A DNA stretch of 48,986 nt. It comes from CAINVV01 sp038323575 (GTDB lineage: Bacteria; Bacteroidota; Bacteroidia; Bacteroidales; Prolixibacteraceae). Positions 16,675-25,635 of this stretch are shown one piece after another. Under the pieces are notes generated by a model, which did not search any database, was not told the origin of the DNA, and saw only the letters and a list, made by a program, of their open reading frames with translations. Position numbers and translations under genes: made by a program. The first letter of the stretch is position 1. Each line of letters opens with the position of its first letter. The stretch covers positions 1 through 48,986 of the forward strand of contig JBBQHB010000030.1 in NCBI GenBank assembly GCA_038323575.1, written 5' to 3'.

Positions 16675-17790
16675 ATGGGAAACAGTCAAAAAATTAGTTC
16701 AGTTCAGGTTGACAGGGTAACCTCTATTGATTTTTTCCGCGGTTTTACCATGTTTCTGTTAATGGGTGAAAGCACAGGGATCTACAGTTATCTGCTAAAA
16801 ATTGACACCGGCTTTACCCATTTAATCGGCACACAACTGCACCACCATGAATGGCACGGAATGCATTTCTGGGACCTGATACAACCTTTCTTTATGTTTA
16901 TTGTGGGTGTAGCCATTCCTTTCGCTGTTGCCAACAGGCAAAAAAAAGGAGATACTGATAAGTCAATTTTAATTCATGCCGTCAAACGATCCTTTTTATT
17001 GCTGTTTCTTGGCTGGGCACTCTATTGCGTAGGTCCCGGGAGAATCGTTTTCCGCTTTCAGGATGTGCTGGCGCAATTATCAGTAACTTACCTTGTTGCT
17101 TTCCTGATCAGGAATAAAAGTTTCTATTTCCAACTTGCATTAACCCTGTTAATACTGTTACTCACGGACCTGGCTTACCGTCTTTTCCCGGTCGAAGGTT
17201 TTAATCATCCGTGGGAGCAATACCAGAATCTGGGCGCCTGGGTGAATAACAAGATTGAGGGTGTGGATAAAGCAAGTATCTGGGCTTCGTTCAATGCAAT
17301 TCCAACAATTGCCCACACAGTTTGGGGCGTTCTCTGCGGCAAACTGCTGATGAGCAATAAGCCTGCCAATTTGAAAATCAAGTACCTGCTGATTGCCGGA
17401 CTATCCGGGCTGGCTATCGGATATTCAATGGATGCACTGGATATAACTCCGATTATCAAGAAAATTGCCACTTCATCCTTCGTCTTTGCCAGCGGCGGAT
17501 GGGCCATTCTTGCCCTCACCTTTTCTTATTGGTTAATCGATGTAAAAAAAGTTTTTGTCAATAACGCTAAAATGTTCGTGATCGTTGGAATGAACTGCAT
17601 TTTCATCTACCTCTTTTTTGAAGTCGGCGGAGCCAGTTTAATCGGAAAGATTTTCACCCCATTCACGAAGGCCATGTTTACGTGGGGCGGAGAGCTCACG
17701 GTTGGGATGATGACAAGCCTTGCTGCATGGGCATCTTTGTGGTATATCTGTTACTGGTTGTACAAAAACAAATTATTTATTAAAATCTGA
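16675..17790 (+). CDS. DUF5009 / HGSNAT-like membrane acyltransferase (second copy)
   Basis: Polytopic inner-membrane protein of 371 residues from the ATG at 16675 (a TTG at 16663 would add four residues). It carries the family signature SIDFFRGFTMFLLMGES, then HFWDLIQPFFMFIVGVAIPFA and about ten hydrophobic segments, ending in positively charged YKNKLFIKI. It is only distantly similar to the copy at 3404-4549, so this is not a recent duplication. Substrate unknown. The downstream genes are a 42-codon ORF and a LamG-like exported protein. Confidence 0.87.
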   Translation: MGNSQKISSVQVDRVTSIDFFRGFTMFLLMGESTGIYSYLLKIDTGFTHLIGTQLHHHEWHGMHFWDLIQPFFMFIVGVAIPFAVANRQKKGDTDKSILIHAVKRSFLLLFLGWALYCVGPGRIVFRFQDVLAQLSVTYLVAFLIRNKSFYFQLALTLLILLLTDLAYRLFPVEGFNHPWEQYQNLGAWVNNKIEGVDKASIWASFNAIPTIAHTVWGVLCGKLLMSNKPANLKIKYLLIAGLSGLAIGYSMDALDITPIIKKIATSSFVFASGGWAILALTFSYWLIDVKKVFVNNAKMFVIVGMNCIFIYLFFEVGGASLIGKIFTPFTKAMFTWGGELTVGMMTSLAAWASLWYICYWLYKNKLFIKI

Positions 17791-17791
17791 T

Positions 17792-17920
17792 ATGGTTGGG
17801 TACAAAGGCGGGCAGCCTGTTACCCTCCCGGACGGGACCTCGTTATCTGTTGGATTCAGGGGAACCAATGATCTGGAGATTGTTTCAAATGCAATCGAAA
17901 AACTGACTGATACGATGTAA
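17792..17920 (+). CDS. Short ORF of unknown function, possibly a gene remnant
   Basis: A 42-codon ORF that starts one base after the DUF5009 stop codon. It contains VTLPDGTSLSVGFRGTNDLEIV and reads like folded-protein sequence instead of noise. There is no Shine-Dalgarno sequence, no signal peptide and no family I recognise. It may be the C-terminal stub of a deleted gene. Confidence 0.3.
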   Translation: MVGYKGGQPVTLPDGTSLSVGFRGTNDLEIVSNAIEKLTDTM

Positions 17921-17946
17921 TAGGAATCCAGGCTTAAAGTCCGAAT

Positions 17947-18819
17947 ATGGTTTCGAAAATTTTAAAAATAGCAATATTAACAGCTTTACTCCTTCTTGTT
18001 GCTGTCAAAGCCCGGTATTCAAATTCCGACCGTTCCCTGACGACCAGGATAACTGCAACCAAAGGCTTGGTAGCTCTCTGGGATTTCAGCGAAACGGAAG
18101 GTCACCAAAGAATTGCCCAACCAGGAAAATTTCCTTTGAACGAATCAAACGGAGAGACAGCAAGAATCAACGAAGGTCCTTTATCCGGTTTTTCGGCAAA
18201 ATTTAACGGAGCCAATTATCTTTCACTTCCGAAGAGTCAAACCAGAGAATTAAACATCAAAAACAACCGGGTAACAGTAATAGCCTGGATTAAATGGACA
18301 GGGGAGAAGACAGGTTTTGTGGGCGGAATGTGGAACGAACACCAGGATGGCGGCAAGCGCCAATACGGCCTGTTTGTATCCCTTCCCTACTACAACGGCA
18401 AAAACCAGGTGTGCGGCCATATCTCGAAAACAGGAAAACCAACTCCGCCGTTCCCTTATTCCATGGATTACTCGGCCAGCAAACAATTAGTCCCAGTCAA
18501 TGAATGGTGCTGCGTGGCTTTCTCTTATGACGGGAAATATATCAAATCTTACCTGAACGGAATTTTCGAACCACGCGATCCCGAATTGATAGACCATACC
18601 AAAGGCTTTGAAGGATATCCTGACGGGATCACCCAGACAAAAAACCCCTACTACTTTCCGGATGGTCTGGGAAACAACGGGTCAGATTTCACGGTAGGTG
18701 CGGTGTTGCTAAAATCAGGAATGGGCAACTTTTTCAAGGGTCAAATAGGTGGGCTTGCTGTATTTGAAAGAGCTTTGGAGGATAATGAAATCAGGAATTT
18801 GGGATATCAGTTGAATTAG
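17947..18819 (+). CDS. Exported LamG/concanavalin-like protein
   Basis: A 290-residue protein with an N-terminal hydrophobic export signal (ILKIAILTALLLLVAVKA) and a single LamG-type jelly-roll domain over about residues 40-285. Typical strands are LVALWDFSETEG, FNGANYLSLPKS, RVTVIAWIKWTG, EWCCVAFSYDGKYIKSYLNG and GQIGGLAVFERALEDNEI. Such domains bind or process carbohydrates in Bacteroidota, but no catalytic residues can be named. It starts 26 nt after the preceding short ORF. Confidence 0.82.
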   Translation: MVSKILKIAILTALLLLVAVKARYSNSDRSLTTRITATKGLVALWDFSETEGHQRIAQPGKFPLNESNGETARINEGPLSGFSAKFNGANYLSLPKSQTRELNIKNNRVTVIAWIKWTGEKTGFVGGMWNEHQDGGKRQYGLFVSLPYYNGKNQVCGHISKTGKPTPPFPYSMDYSASKQLVPVNEWCCVAFSYDGKYIKSYLNGIFEPRDPELIDHTKGFEGYPDGITQTKNPYYFPDGLGNNGSDFTVGAVLLKSGMGNFFKGQIGGLAVFERALEDNEIRNLGYQLN

Positions 18820-18928
18820 TTTTAAACCAGATGACTGCAAACTTACCGCCCAAATTTTGATGGGTGTCATCGCCAGGCAGTTGAATGTTCAGGTCTTTCC
18901 GCAAAAATCATTATTTACAAAGTTTTGA

Positions 18929-18945
18929 TACTTTTGTGGAAAATG
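18929..18945 (+). promoter_or_regulatory. Orphan -7 box followed by a start codon
   Basis: TACTTTTG (18929-18936) matches the Bacteroidota -7 consensus TAnnTTTG, and an ATG follows at 18943. The frame ends after 11 codons inside the 3' end of hipA (-). It looks like the start of a gene cut off where hipBA begins, but no -33 box is present. Confidence 0.35.
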
Positions 18946-18967
18946 AGAAACTCTGAATTTATCAGCG

Positions 18968-20197
18968 TTAATCCCTGATCTTATCCATCGCTGTTTGAAC
19001 AGTATTCCTTGTTTCCCTGGTAATACCGTATTCACCGGCAATTGCCCCCCAGTGGCTTATGGCCTCCTGAACCTCTTCGATAAGGAAGCCTGCATTCTTT
19101 AACCCAAAATGTGCGGCCAGTTTCATCAGCTCTTTTCGTCCCGGATTTTTACTTTCCCCGGCTATCATGGTACTGTGAAACCCATAGCCGGAATACGAAA
19201 AGGTCAGGTCGTAGGCCGGGGCAAACTGCCATTTTCCTTTGTCGTTCATCAGAAAAGAAAAATTCTTACTATGGTCGTCCCGGTTATGCGAATACACATT
19301 AAATGCTGCCAGCCGGAAAACTTTTTCGTAGGCTTTCACGTGCTTTTCCAACCGGAAAGCGCAATCCATCAGATGACCGTAATCCATAGTGCTCATCCTG
19401 AAGTTGTCGTGCATAAGACCGGATGCGGTATGTGCATGAAGTCGTTTATCAGCTACCCGGTCAAACCGCTTTGTTCCAAAATATACCTGTCCTGACTTTC
19501 CTTTAAAAAGACGGCACTCGCTCATTTCAATGCCTGCCAGTAATGCCATCTTGTGATAGGCAAATTCAATATTGGCAATCTCCCTGTTATCAGATGATGA
19601 CGGGAATTTGATGATCCATTCATCATAGCCTTCCGGAACGTTGTCCACACCATGTATCAGGTCGTCGGTAACCGGATTGTAAGCAGCAAAAATCTTTGGT
19701 CTGGCGCCACCCGAAGAGCCTCCGAGGATAAACAACTCCCCGATAATCTCAGAGCTGGAGCCCTGGAGTACATAGTTCATTTCGACGGCAATGGTGTCTA
19801 ATCCGGGAAGAAGGGCTGTTATCTTTTCAGGTTTAATTTCTGGTCTGTAAACAAGGGCTCCCATTCCGCGTGAGCCGACATAAGCCAATCGGTCCAAGGG
19901 CGTTATTCTTGCAATGTCAATCCCTTTTGCAGACAAGGAGCGATCCAGTAACAACATGCCCCAGCCGTCGGGCAATGAGTCGTTGAAGACCCCAAATAAC
20001 CCGTCGAACGGTTGATTATCAGCACTTACTATGTCTCCTGAAAAAGGGAGTTTTATGGGTGAAAGATTAAGTCCGGATTTAAGGTAATCAGGATTGTACC
20101 TGAAGAATATCTTTTGATCGGAAAGCACCAGTTCACCAACTTCAAAGCTGTTTCCTCCGGGTAACAGTGATACGAATAATTTATTGATACCGGCCAT
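18968..20197 (-). CDS. hipA: HipA-family serine/threonine kinase toxin
   Basis: Toxin of a type II toxin-antitoxin pair. HipA-family kinases phosphorylate translation components such as GltX, causing growth arrest. The 409-residue protein has the N-terminal HipA domain (GELVLSDQKIFFRYNPDYL, LPFSG, FDGLFGVFNDSLPDGWG) and the C-terminal kinase core: LGGSSGGARPK, YDEWIIKFPSSSD, catalytic loop SHNRDDHSKNFSF, and PAYDLTFS for Mg binding. All key residues appear intact. Antitoxin hipB lies 10 nt upstream. Confidence 0.93.
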   Translation of the reverse strand: MAGINKLFVSLLPGGNSFEVGELVLSDQKIFFRYNPDYLKSGLNLSPIKLPFSGDIVSADNQPFDGLFGVFNDSLPDGWGMLLLDRSLSAKGIDIARITPLDRLAYVGSRGMGALVYRPEIKPEKITALLPGLDTIAVEMNYVLQGSSSEIIGELFILGGSSGGARPKIFAAYNPVTDDLIHGVDNVPEGYDEWIIKFPSSSDNREIANIEFAYHKMALLAGIEMSECRLFKGKSGQVYFGTKRFDRVADKRLHAHTASGLMHDNFRMSTMDYGHLMDCAFRLEKHVKAYEKVFRLAAFNVYSHNRDDHSKNFSFLMNDKGKWQFAPAYDLTFSYSGYGFHSTMIAGESKNPGRKELMKLAAHFGLKNAGFLIEEVQEAISHWGAIAGEYGITRETRNTVQTAMDKIRD

Positions 20198-20207
20198 TGG
20201 TTATTTC

Positions 20208-20480
20208 TTATTCGGTAAATAATTTTCTAACGTCATCAAGATTTTCCTTTACAAGCAGGAAGTTGTCAAATTCATTCAACCGTCCTGTGAGGTGCATCAG
20301 TTTCAGCAGCGAATCCAGCGATATTTTTCCGGTATGCTCAAAACGCTTTAAACTGCCCAGTGATACGCCCGACCGCCCGGCCATTTCCTCCTGCGACATT
20401 TTTAGCTGCTTTCGCAGGGTGCGGTGCCTTTCAGCCAGTGCTTTACGCACTTCTATTGGAGTTGGTTCTAATGAATACAT
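20208..20480 (-). CDS. hipB: HipB-like XRE antitoxin
   Basis: A 90-residue DNA-binding antitoxin that neutralises HipA and represses the operon. The helix-turn-helix is LRKQLKMSQEEMAGRSGVSL then SLKRFEHTGKISLDSLLKL. The ATG at 20478-20480 is preferred over a TTG eight codons upstream: that TTG overlaps the -7 box TATATTTG (20502-20509) and would leave no leader. Confidence 0.9.
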   Translation of the reverse strand: MYSLEPTPIEVRKALAERHRTLRKQLKMSQEEMAGRSGVSLGSLKRFEHTGKISLDSLLKLMHLTGRLNEFDNFLLVKENLDDVRKLFTE

Positions 20481-20501
20481 CTCTTTAGTTAAAATATTAT
20501 C

Positions 20502-20509
20502 CAAATATA
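20502..20509 (-). promoter_or_regulatory. -7 promoter element of hipBA
   Basis: TATATTTG on the minus strand matches TAnnTTTG, 21 nt before the hipB ATG. ATATTATC occurs twice around it (direct repeats near 20494 and 20535), which could be HipB operators. No clear -33 TTTG was found. Confidence 0.5.
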
Positions 20510-20745
20510 ATTAAAAATGACATAAATAGCTAATATATTATCTTTAAATACTCCGCGATTCAATCGCGCGGTAGAGGGGTAATCCCAAATCGCTAACAGT
20601 GATACCCATGTTCATGGTCAAATCAGTAATAAGATGACCGTCTTATTCCTTATTTTCTTAATTTTGATCATTACAGATGCGATATCTGATGGATTTAAAA
20701 ATACAGAAATACAGGAAAATCTAAAATACCAAGTAATATATCGTC

Positions 20746-22140
20746 ATGAAGAAATTAATCCTTGTTTTTAGCGCTCTTTTGTTCCTGGGCGCATTGAATT
20801 GTTTTTCCCAGAAAGTTTACCAATCCAACTGGGAATCCATCGACAGCCGTCCCGTTCCCGCCTGGTTCGAGGATGCCAAGTTTGGGATCTTTATCCATTG
20901 GGGATTGTACTGCGTTCCATCCTACAGTCCGACCGTGAGGGATAGTGTGCCAATCTATGACCGTTACGCGGAATGGTACTGGAGTCGCTGGACGAAACCA
21001 TCCAAAACTCAGCATTTTTTCATTGATTTCCACAACAGGGTTTATGGTCCGGATTTTAAATACCAGGATTTCGCCAACAGTTTCAAAGCCGAATTGTTCC
21101 AGCCGGACCAGTGGGCCGAACGCTTTAAGGAGGCCGGCGCCAAATACATCGTGCTGACGTCCAAACACCATGAAGGATTCACGCTTTGGCCCAGTGAGCA
21201 GAGCTGGAACTGGAACGCTGTAGATGTTGGTCCGCACCGCGACCTGTGCGGTGACCTTACCAAATCTGTCAAGGCACAAGGTCTCCACATGGGTTTTTAT
21301 TACTCGCTTTACGAATGGTTTAACCCGCTGTACAAATCCAACTTACCCAAATATGTGGATGAACACATGATTCCCCAGATGAAGGACCTGGTTACCCGCT
21401 ACAAGCCGGATGTGGTCTGGACCGACGGCGAATGGGATCATCCGAGCGCAGAATGGAAAAGTACTGAATTCCTTGCCTGGCTTTTCAACGAATCGGCAGT
21501 CAAAAATACAGTCGTGGTCAACGACCGCTGGGGCAAGGAAACCCGGAGCAAACACGGAGGTATTTATACCACCGAATATGATATGGTGCACGAAGGAAAT
21601 GCCAACAGCACCAAATTTGAACATCCCTGGGAAGAATGCCGCGGCATTGCCGGTTCTTTCGGATACAACCGGAATGAAGTACTCGAAGATTATTCCACTT
21701 CTGAAGAACTGGTGCACATCCTGATCAACAAGGTTGCCAGGGGCGGGAACCTGCTGCTCAATATCGGACCTACCGCCGACGGCCGTATCCCGGGTATCAT
21801 GCAGCAACGACTTTCGGATATGGGAGCCTGGCTCAAAGTAAACGGCGAAGCCATCTATTCCACCCGGAAATGGGACAAGGCTCCGTCCGTAACACCAAAA
21901 ACGACAACCTATTTCACCAAAAAAGGAAAGGATCTGTTTGTGATCGTCACCAAATGGCAGAATCAACCGATTGTTGTGGAAGGAATTGGTAAAGCAGAAT
22001 CAGTCTCCATGACGGGCTTTCATGGTAATGTGAAATATTCGTTTTCAGGAAATAAACTAACCATTACACCACCGGCGGTTAATCCGGGCAATATTCCGTG
22101 CCAGTATGCATGGGTGTTTAAAGTCAATAATTGTCTTTAG
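20746..22140 (+). CDS. Secreted alpha-L-fucosidase (GH29)
   Basis: Exported glycoside hydrolase removing terminal alpha-L-fucose from glycans. The 464 residues include a signal peptide (MKKLILVFSALLFLGALNCFSQ), then the GH29 barrel: FGIFIHWGLYCVPSY, AGAKYIVLTSKHHEGF (His141-His142), and the nucleophile Asp227 in VVWTDGEW. NLLLNIGPTADGRI is also diagnostic. A small C-terminal beta-sandwich follows. The acid/base Glu is not fixed in this family and I do not assign it. The next gene, 34 nt downstream, is a secreted beta-helix protein and is likely cotranscribed. Together with the sulfatases at 47-49 kb it suggests use of fucosylated, sulfated glycans. Confidence 0.95.
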   Translation: MKKLILVFSALLFLGALNCFSQKVYQSNWESIDSRPVPAWFEDAKFGIFIHWGLYCVPSYSPTVRDSVPIYDRYAEWYWSRWTKPSKTQHFFIDFHNRVYGPDFKYQDFANSFKAELFQPDQWAERFKEAGAKYIVLTSKHHEGFTLWPSEQSWNWNAVDVGPHRDLCGDLTKSVKAQGLHMGFYYSLYEWFNPLYKSNLPKYVDEHMIPQMKDLVTRYKPDVVWTDGEWDHPSAEWKSTEFLAWLFNESAVKNTVVVNDRWGKETRSKHGGIYTTEYDMVHEGNANSTKFEHPWEECRGIAGSFGYNRNEVLEDYSTSEELVHILINKVARGGNLLLNIGPTADGRIPGIMQQRLSDMGAWLKVNGEAIYSTRKWDKAPSVTPKTTTYFTKKGKDLFVIVTKWQNQPIVVEGIGKAESVSMTGFHGNVKYSFSGNKLTITPPAVNPGNIPCQYAWVFKVNNCL

Positions 22141-22174
22141 CGCTGATTTTACCTGATTATAAATCCTTTGTTCT

Positions 22175-23935
22175 ATGAGAAAATATCACACCCTGTTAAT
22201 TATCTGCTGTTTATTTCTGCTGACAATTCAATCCGGCACCGCGCAGAATGACGTCGGCAGTAGTGGCCTTAAACTGCTCAGCACAGCAAAATATAAATTG
22301 GCTTCCCTTGGCGAAAATGTATTTCTTTTTGATCCGGGAATGGACATGAAGGAGATTCAAACAGTCATCGATACACTCTACAACCAACAGCATCCAAGGA
22401 AAAGCGAATTCAGCACCAATCGTTATGCTTTGTTATTCAAACCGGGCAACTACCATTTGGATCTCAAAATGGGTTATTACATGCAGGCCCTCGGACTCGG
22501 CAAAACTCCCGATGATGTCGTAATTAACGGGGATTTGATCTCAAAGGGACTGTTCAACAATGGAAATGTGACCTGCAACTTTTGGCGCTCTGTTGAGAAT
22601 CTGACGATGATACCTACCGGTGATACCACCATGGTCTGGGGAGTTTCCCAGGCAGCCCCTATGCGCAGGGTGCACGTAAAAGGTAATATTCAGCTCCACG
22701 ACAAAGGGTGGGCAAGCGGCGGCTTCCTGGCTGACTCAAAAATTGACGGGACCGTATTTTCCGGACCTCAACAGCAATGGTTTTCCCGGAACAATGATCT
22801 GGGGAAATGGGATGGCGGCAGCTGGAATATGATGTTTGTCGGGGTCACCGGCGCTCCGACCGATAAATGGCCGGAGAATCCCTATACCGTGATAAAAGAA
22901 ACACCGTTTATCCGCGAAAAACCCTTTCTCGTTTTTGACAATACCGAATTTTATGTCACGATTCCGAAACTGAAGAAAAACAGTTCCGGGGTGAGTTGGC
23001 TGGATAAAACCGAGGTGGTGGATAATTTAAAATTAAGCAGTTTTTACCTGGTTAAACCGGGAACGGATAATTCCGGAACTATAAACAAAGCCCTGAAAGA
23101 GGGTAAAAACCTGCTGTTTACGCCCGGAATCTATCCGATCGGTGAAAGTTTGAAGATTACCCGGCCGGGCACTGTAGTGATGGGAATGGGAATGGCAACA
23201 CTTGTCCCGGCAAACGGAAACCTGGTTATGGAAATTTCCGATGTTGATAAGGTGACTCTGTGCGGGCTCATATTTGATGCCGGAAAGACTCCCTCCAAAA
23301 AACTGGTGCAGGTAGGTGAACCGAATTCCAAGAAGGACCATGCCAAACAGCCCTCCTTTCTTTTTGATGTTTTTTTCAGGGTCGGCGGACCGGCGGAAGG
23401 TTCTGCCAACAATTGCCTGACCATCAACAGCAACCATGTTTGTGTAGACCATACCTGGATTTGGCGGGCCGACCACGGCAACGGCGTTGGATGGGACAAA
23501 AACAGGAGTGCAAACGGTCTGATCGTCAACGGGGATAACGTACTTATCTACGGCCTTTTCAACGAACATTTCCAGGAATACCAGACACTGTGGAACGGCA
23601 ATTCAGGCAGGCTCTATTTTTACCAGAGTGAGCTGCCATACGATCCGCCGACCGTTGATTCCTGGAAGCACGATGGGGTTGGAGGTTATGCTTCCTACAA
23701 AGTTTCAGACAAGGTTAAGAGCCATGAGGCCTGGGGCTTGGGTATTTACTGCGTTTTCTACAAAGCGCCTGTTATCGTAACCAATACCATTGAAACGCCG
23801 GAAAATCTGGAAAAGGACATCCACCACAAAATTATTTTCTGGCTGAACGGTAACAAGGAAAGCAAAATGTTAAGCATCATCAACGGGAAAGGCGGGAATG
23901 TGGATGCTAACACAAGAAAAGCAGTTATGGAGTAA
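22175..23935 (+). CDS. Secreted right-handed beta-helix protein (pectate-lyase-like)
   Basis: A 586-residue exported protein (signal peptide through TIQSGTAQ). It belongs to a family often annotated 'adenylyl cyclase' in databases without support. The features are those of pectate-lyase-type beta-helices: GNYHLDLKMGYYMQALGLG, VVINGDLISKG, a second helix half starting LLFTPGIYPIGESLKITRPG, then DHTWIWRADHGNGVGWD. ISPGEK-type cyclase motifs are absent. It probably binds or cleaves a polysaccharide, as its neighbour is a fucosidase. Catalytic residues cannot be named. Confidence 0.75.
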   Translation: MRKYHTLLIICCLFLLTIQSGTAQNDVGSSGLKLLSTAKYKLASLGENVFLFDPGMDMKEIQTVIDTLYNQQHPRKSEFSTNRYALLFKPGNYHLDLKMGYYMQALGLGKTPDDVVINGDLISKGLFNNGNVTCNFWRSVENLTMIPTGDTTMVWGVSQAAPMRRVHVKGNIQLHDKGWASGGFLADSKIDGTVFSGPQQQWFSRNNDLGKWDGGSWNMMFVGVTGAPTDKWPENPYTVIKETPFIREKPFLVFDNTEFYVTIPKLKKNSSGVSWLDKTEVVDNLKLSSFYLVKPGTDNSGTINKALKEGKNLLFTPGIYPIGESLKITRPGTVVMGMGMATLVPANGNLVMEISDVDKVTLCGLIFDAGKTPSKKLVQVGEPNSKKDHAKQPSFLFDVFFRVGGPAEGSANNCLTINSNHVCVDHTWIWRADHGNGVGWDKNRSANGLIVNGDNVLIYGLFNEHFQEYQTLWNGNSGRLYFYQSELPYDPPTVDSWKHDGVGGYASYKVSDKVKSHEAWGLGIYCVFYKAPVIVTNTIETPENLEKDIHHKIIFWLNGNKESKMLSIINGKGGNVDANTRKAVME

Positions 23936-24064
23936 TCCGTGACCGTCATCGGCATGAGTTACGAAGATAAAATCTGTGATTCCCTTTCCCCTTGCCTGGA
24001 TCTTGCATAAGTCCGGGATGAAGATCATTTTCTGATATAAACTGTACTATCCGGAATCTTTTTG

Positions 24065-24072
24065 TAATTTTG
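24065..24072 (+). promoter_or_regulatory. -7 promoter element of HEPN/MNT pair
   Basis: TAATTTTG matches TAnnTTTG exactly, 24 nt before the HEPN ATG at 24097. No TTTG is present at the expected -33 position. Confidence 0.4.
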
Positions 24073-24096
24073 ATTGTTCGAATACAGAAATTATTC

Positions 24097-24476
24097 ATGT
24101 TTGATAAACAGAAACAAATTGATTATTGGATTAATGGCGCAGAAGAGGATATTTTGTCTGCAAATCTTCTTATCCGCGAAAAACGTAATCTGCATGGGTT
24201 GTTTTTCTGTCATCTGGTAATTGAGAAGGCTATAAAAGCTCATTTTGTGAATAAAAATGATGAGGTAGCTCCCCGTTCCCATAATTTGGTTTATTTGTCT
24301 GAAAATGCCGGATTAGAACTAAATGAGGATTCTCAAATATTTTGGGGATATTAATGAAGTATCAGTTACAAGGGAGGTATCCTGATTATAGTCCGGTATT
24401 ACCTGACCAAATAAGAGTGAATGATTACCTTAAAAAGACCAATGAATTGTTGAAATGGCTAAAAGCGAAGTTATAA
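24097..24476 (+). pseudogene. HEPN-domain toxin, frameshifted
   Basis: The frame from the ATG at 24097 encodes a HEPN domain (IDYWINGAEEDILSANLLI, FFCHLVIEKAIKAHF, RSHNLVYLSENAGL) and hits a TAA at 24352-24354, just after QIFWGY. The family C-terminus resumes in the next frame as ILMKYQLQGRYPDYS...LLKWLKAKL, ending at 24476. Restoring one base in the TTTTGGGG run (24340-24347) rejoins the two halves, so a 1-nt loss is the simplest cause. HEPN proteins of this type are RNase toxins paired with MNT nucleotidyltransferases; R-S-H-N is the candidate active-site motif. A sequencing error or programmed frameshift is possible. Confidence 0.8.
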
Positions 24477-24766
24477 AAATATTACAATCCTATATTTATC
24501 TATTGAGATCAGAAGGAATTGCGGTAGACAAAGCATTCTTATATGGAAGTTATTTGTCGGATACAGCGACAAATGACAGCGATATTGACTTAATGATTGT
24601 TACTGATAATGAGGGTGATGATTATTTAGCTGGTAAAATCTGGAACTTAACCAAAAGAGTAAATTCAAAAATTGAACCTTTTCTGGTCGGAACTAAGCGA
24701 TATTACGGAAATGACAATTCACCGCTGGTTGACTTGGTAAAAAGAACAGGTATAGAAATAGCCTGA
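24455..24766 (+). CDS. MNT-type nucleotidyltransferase antitoxin
   Basis: A 103-residue minimal nucleotidyltransferase. The signature GSYLSDTATNDSDIDLMIV gives the GSx10DxD catalytic motif, with both metal-binding Asp residues present. In characterised HEPN/MNT pairs the MNT protein inactivates the HEPN RNase by adding AMP to it. It overlaps the 3' end of the HEPN gene by 22 nt, the usual arrangement. The antitoxin is intact while the toxin frame is broken. Confidence 0.92.
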   Translation: MAKSEVIKILQSYIYLLRSEGIAVDKAFLYGSYLSDTATNDSDIDLMIVTDNEGDDYLAGKIWNLTKRVNSKIEPFLVGTKRYYGNDNSPLVDLVKRTGIEIA

Positions 24767-24832
24767 ATAGAAATTGATATTCCAAGAGGGGACCACGCAT
24801 GGCTGGTACAAAGCATATTTTATTCCTGAACT

Positions 24833-25630
24833 TTATTTATTCAACTGCTGTTTTATTTCAACAATCTCTTTCCTGATCTGTTCAATATTATTAAGAACTT
24901 GCTGATTGTCTGACTTTTCTGCAATTTCATCGGTTATATGCAGTACAAATTTCCAAACTTCCCGAATCTCACTTATTGACAAGTCATAAGGAGCATATTC
25001 GGGATTGGAAGAAACCATCTTCAAATTACCTTTCTCTTTTAATTCATTCTTCACCCTTTTAAAGACAATTCCTTCATTCAGGGTCAGAACGATATACAAC
25101 TGGCCATCTTTGACGGAACTCAGGTCCTGGACATATTCGCCCACCACCCAGCTCTTGTCCTGTACCGGCAGCATCGAATCACCGGAAATCTGAAAAGCCC
25201 TGTACTTTTTGTCCCTTGTTAACATCGGAAGTTGAAAGGTTGGTAGTCCTGAAATAAATTCCGGATCAAAATAACCCGTGGTATATCCGGCTTTTGCCTT
25301 GATGGAGACAATCTCGATGTTCTCCCTGTTCCCTGAATCAACAGTTGTAGCCAGCACACGCACCTCATTCCCCTTCACAAAGACATCCGAACCGTGCTCA
25401 ATGACATACATCTGGCTCTCCCGCAAACCGGAAAGGTTGATCCGGATCAGGGTATCCACGGAGAGATGAAACAGGTCGGAAAGGCTGATCAAAACGCTGA
25501 GGGGAGGAACAGCAGTACCGCTCTCATAATTGTTGATACTCGACCTTTTGGTTCCAAGCGTCTCTGCCAGATCGTTCTGGGTCAGTTTCCTTCTTTTTCT
25601 TAAAAATTTGATGTTTTCGGAGAGAAACAT
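24833..25630 (-). CDS. LexA-like XRE-S24 transcriptional repressor
   Basis: A 265-residue repressor with a phage-CI-like layout. The N-terminal helix-turn-helix (LRKRRKLTQNDLAETLGTKR, SINNYESG) is followed by an S24 self-cleavage domain. The nucleophile Ser152 is in ISGDSMLP, the general-base Lys191 in GIVFKRVK, and a likely Ala114-Gly115 cleavage site in KAKAGYTTGY; the Ser-Lys spacing is near that of LexA. A coiled-coil-like C-terminal tail ends in IEQIRKEIVEIKQQLNK. It is divergent from dinB-dnaE and most likely controls them, being cleaved upon DNA damage with RecA (inference). A self-regulated promoter and operator lie just upstream. Confidence 0.9.
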   Translation of the reverse strand: MFLSENIKFLRKRRKLTQNDLAETLGTKRSSINNYESGTAVPPLSVLISLSDLFHLSVDTLIRINLSGLRESQMYVIEHGSDVFVKGNEVRVLATTVDSGNRENIEIVSIKAKAGYTTGYFDPEFISGLPTFQLPMLTRDKKYRAFQISGDSMLPVQDKSWVVGEYVQDLSSVKDGQLYIVLTLNEGIVFKRVKNELKEKGNLKMVSSNPEYAPYDLSISEIREVWKFVLHITDEIAEKSDNQQVLNNIEQIRKEIVEIKQQLNK

Positions 25631-25635
25631 ATACC

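Noticed and set aside
20746..23935. A polysaccharide utilisation locus around the fucosidase
   Set aside because: No SusC/SusD-like genes, hybrid two-component system or ECF sigma/anti-sigma pair are present near it.
22175..23935. Adenylyl cyclase function for the beta-helix protein
   Set aside because: None of the catalytic motifs of known cyclase classes are visible; the repeated beta-strand pattern and signal peptide point to a secreted beta-helix.
24340..24350. Programmed -1 frameshift in the HEPN gene
   Set aside because: The codons around TTTTGGGG do not form an X-XXY-YYZ slippery heptamer in the zero frame, so mutation or sequencing error is more likely.
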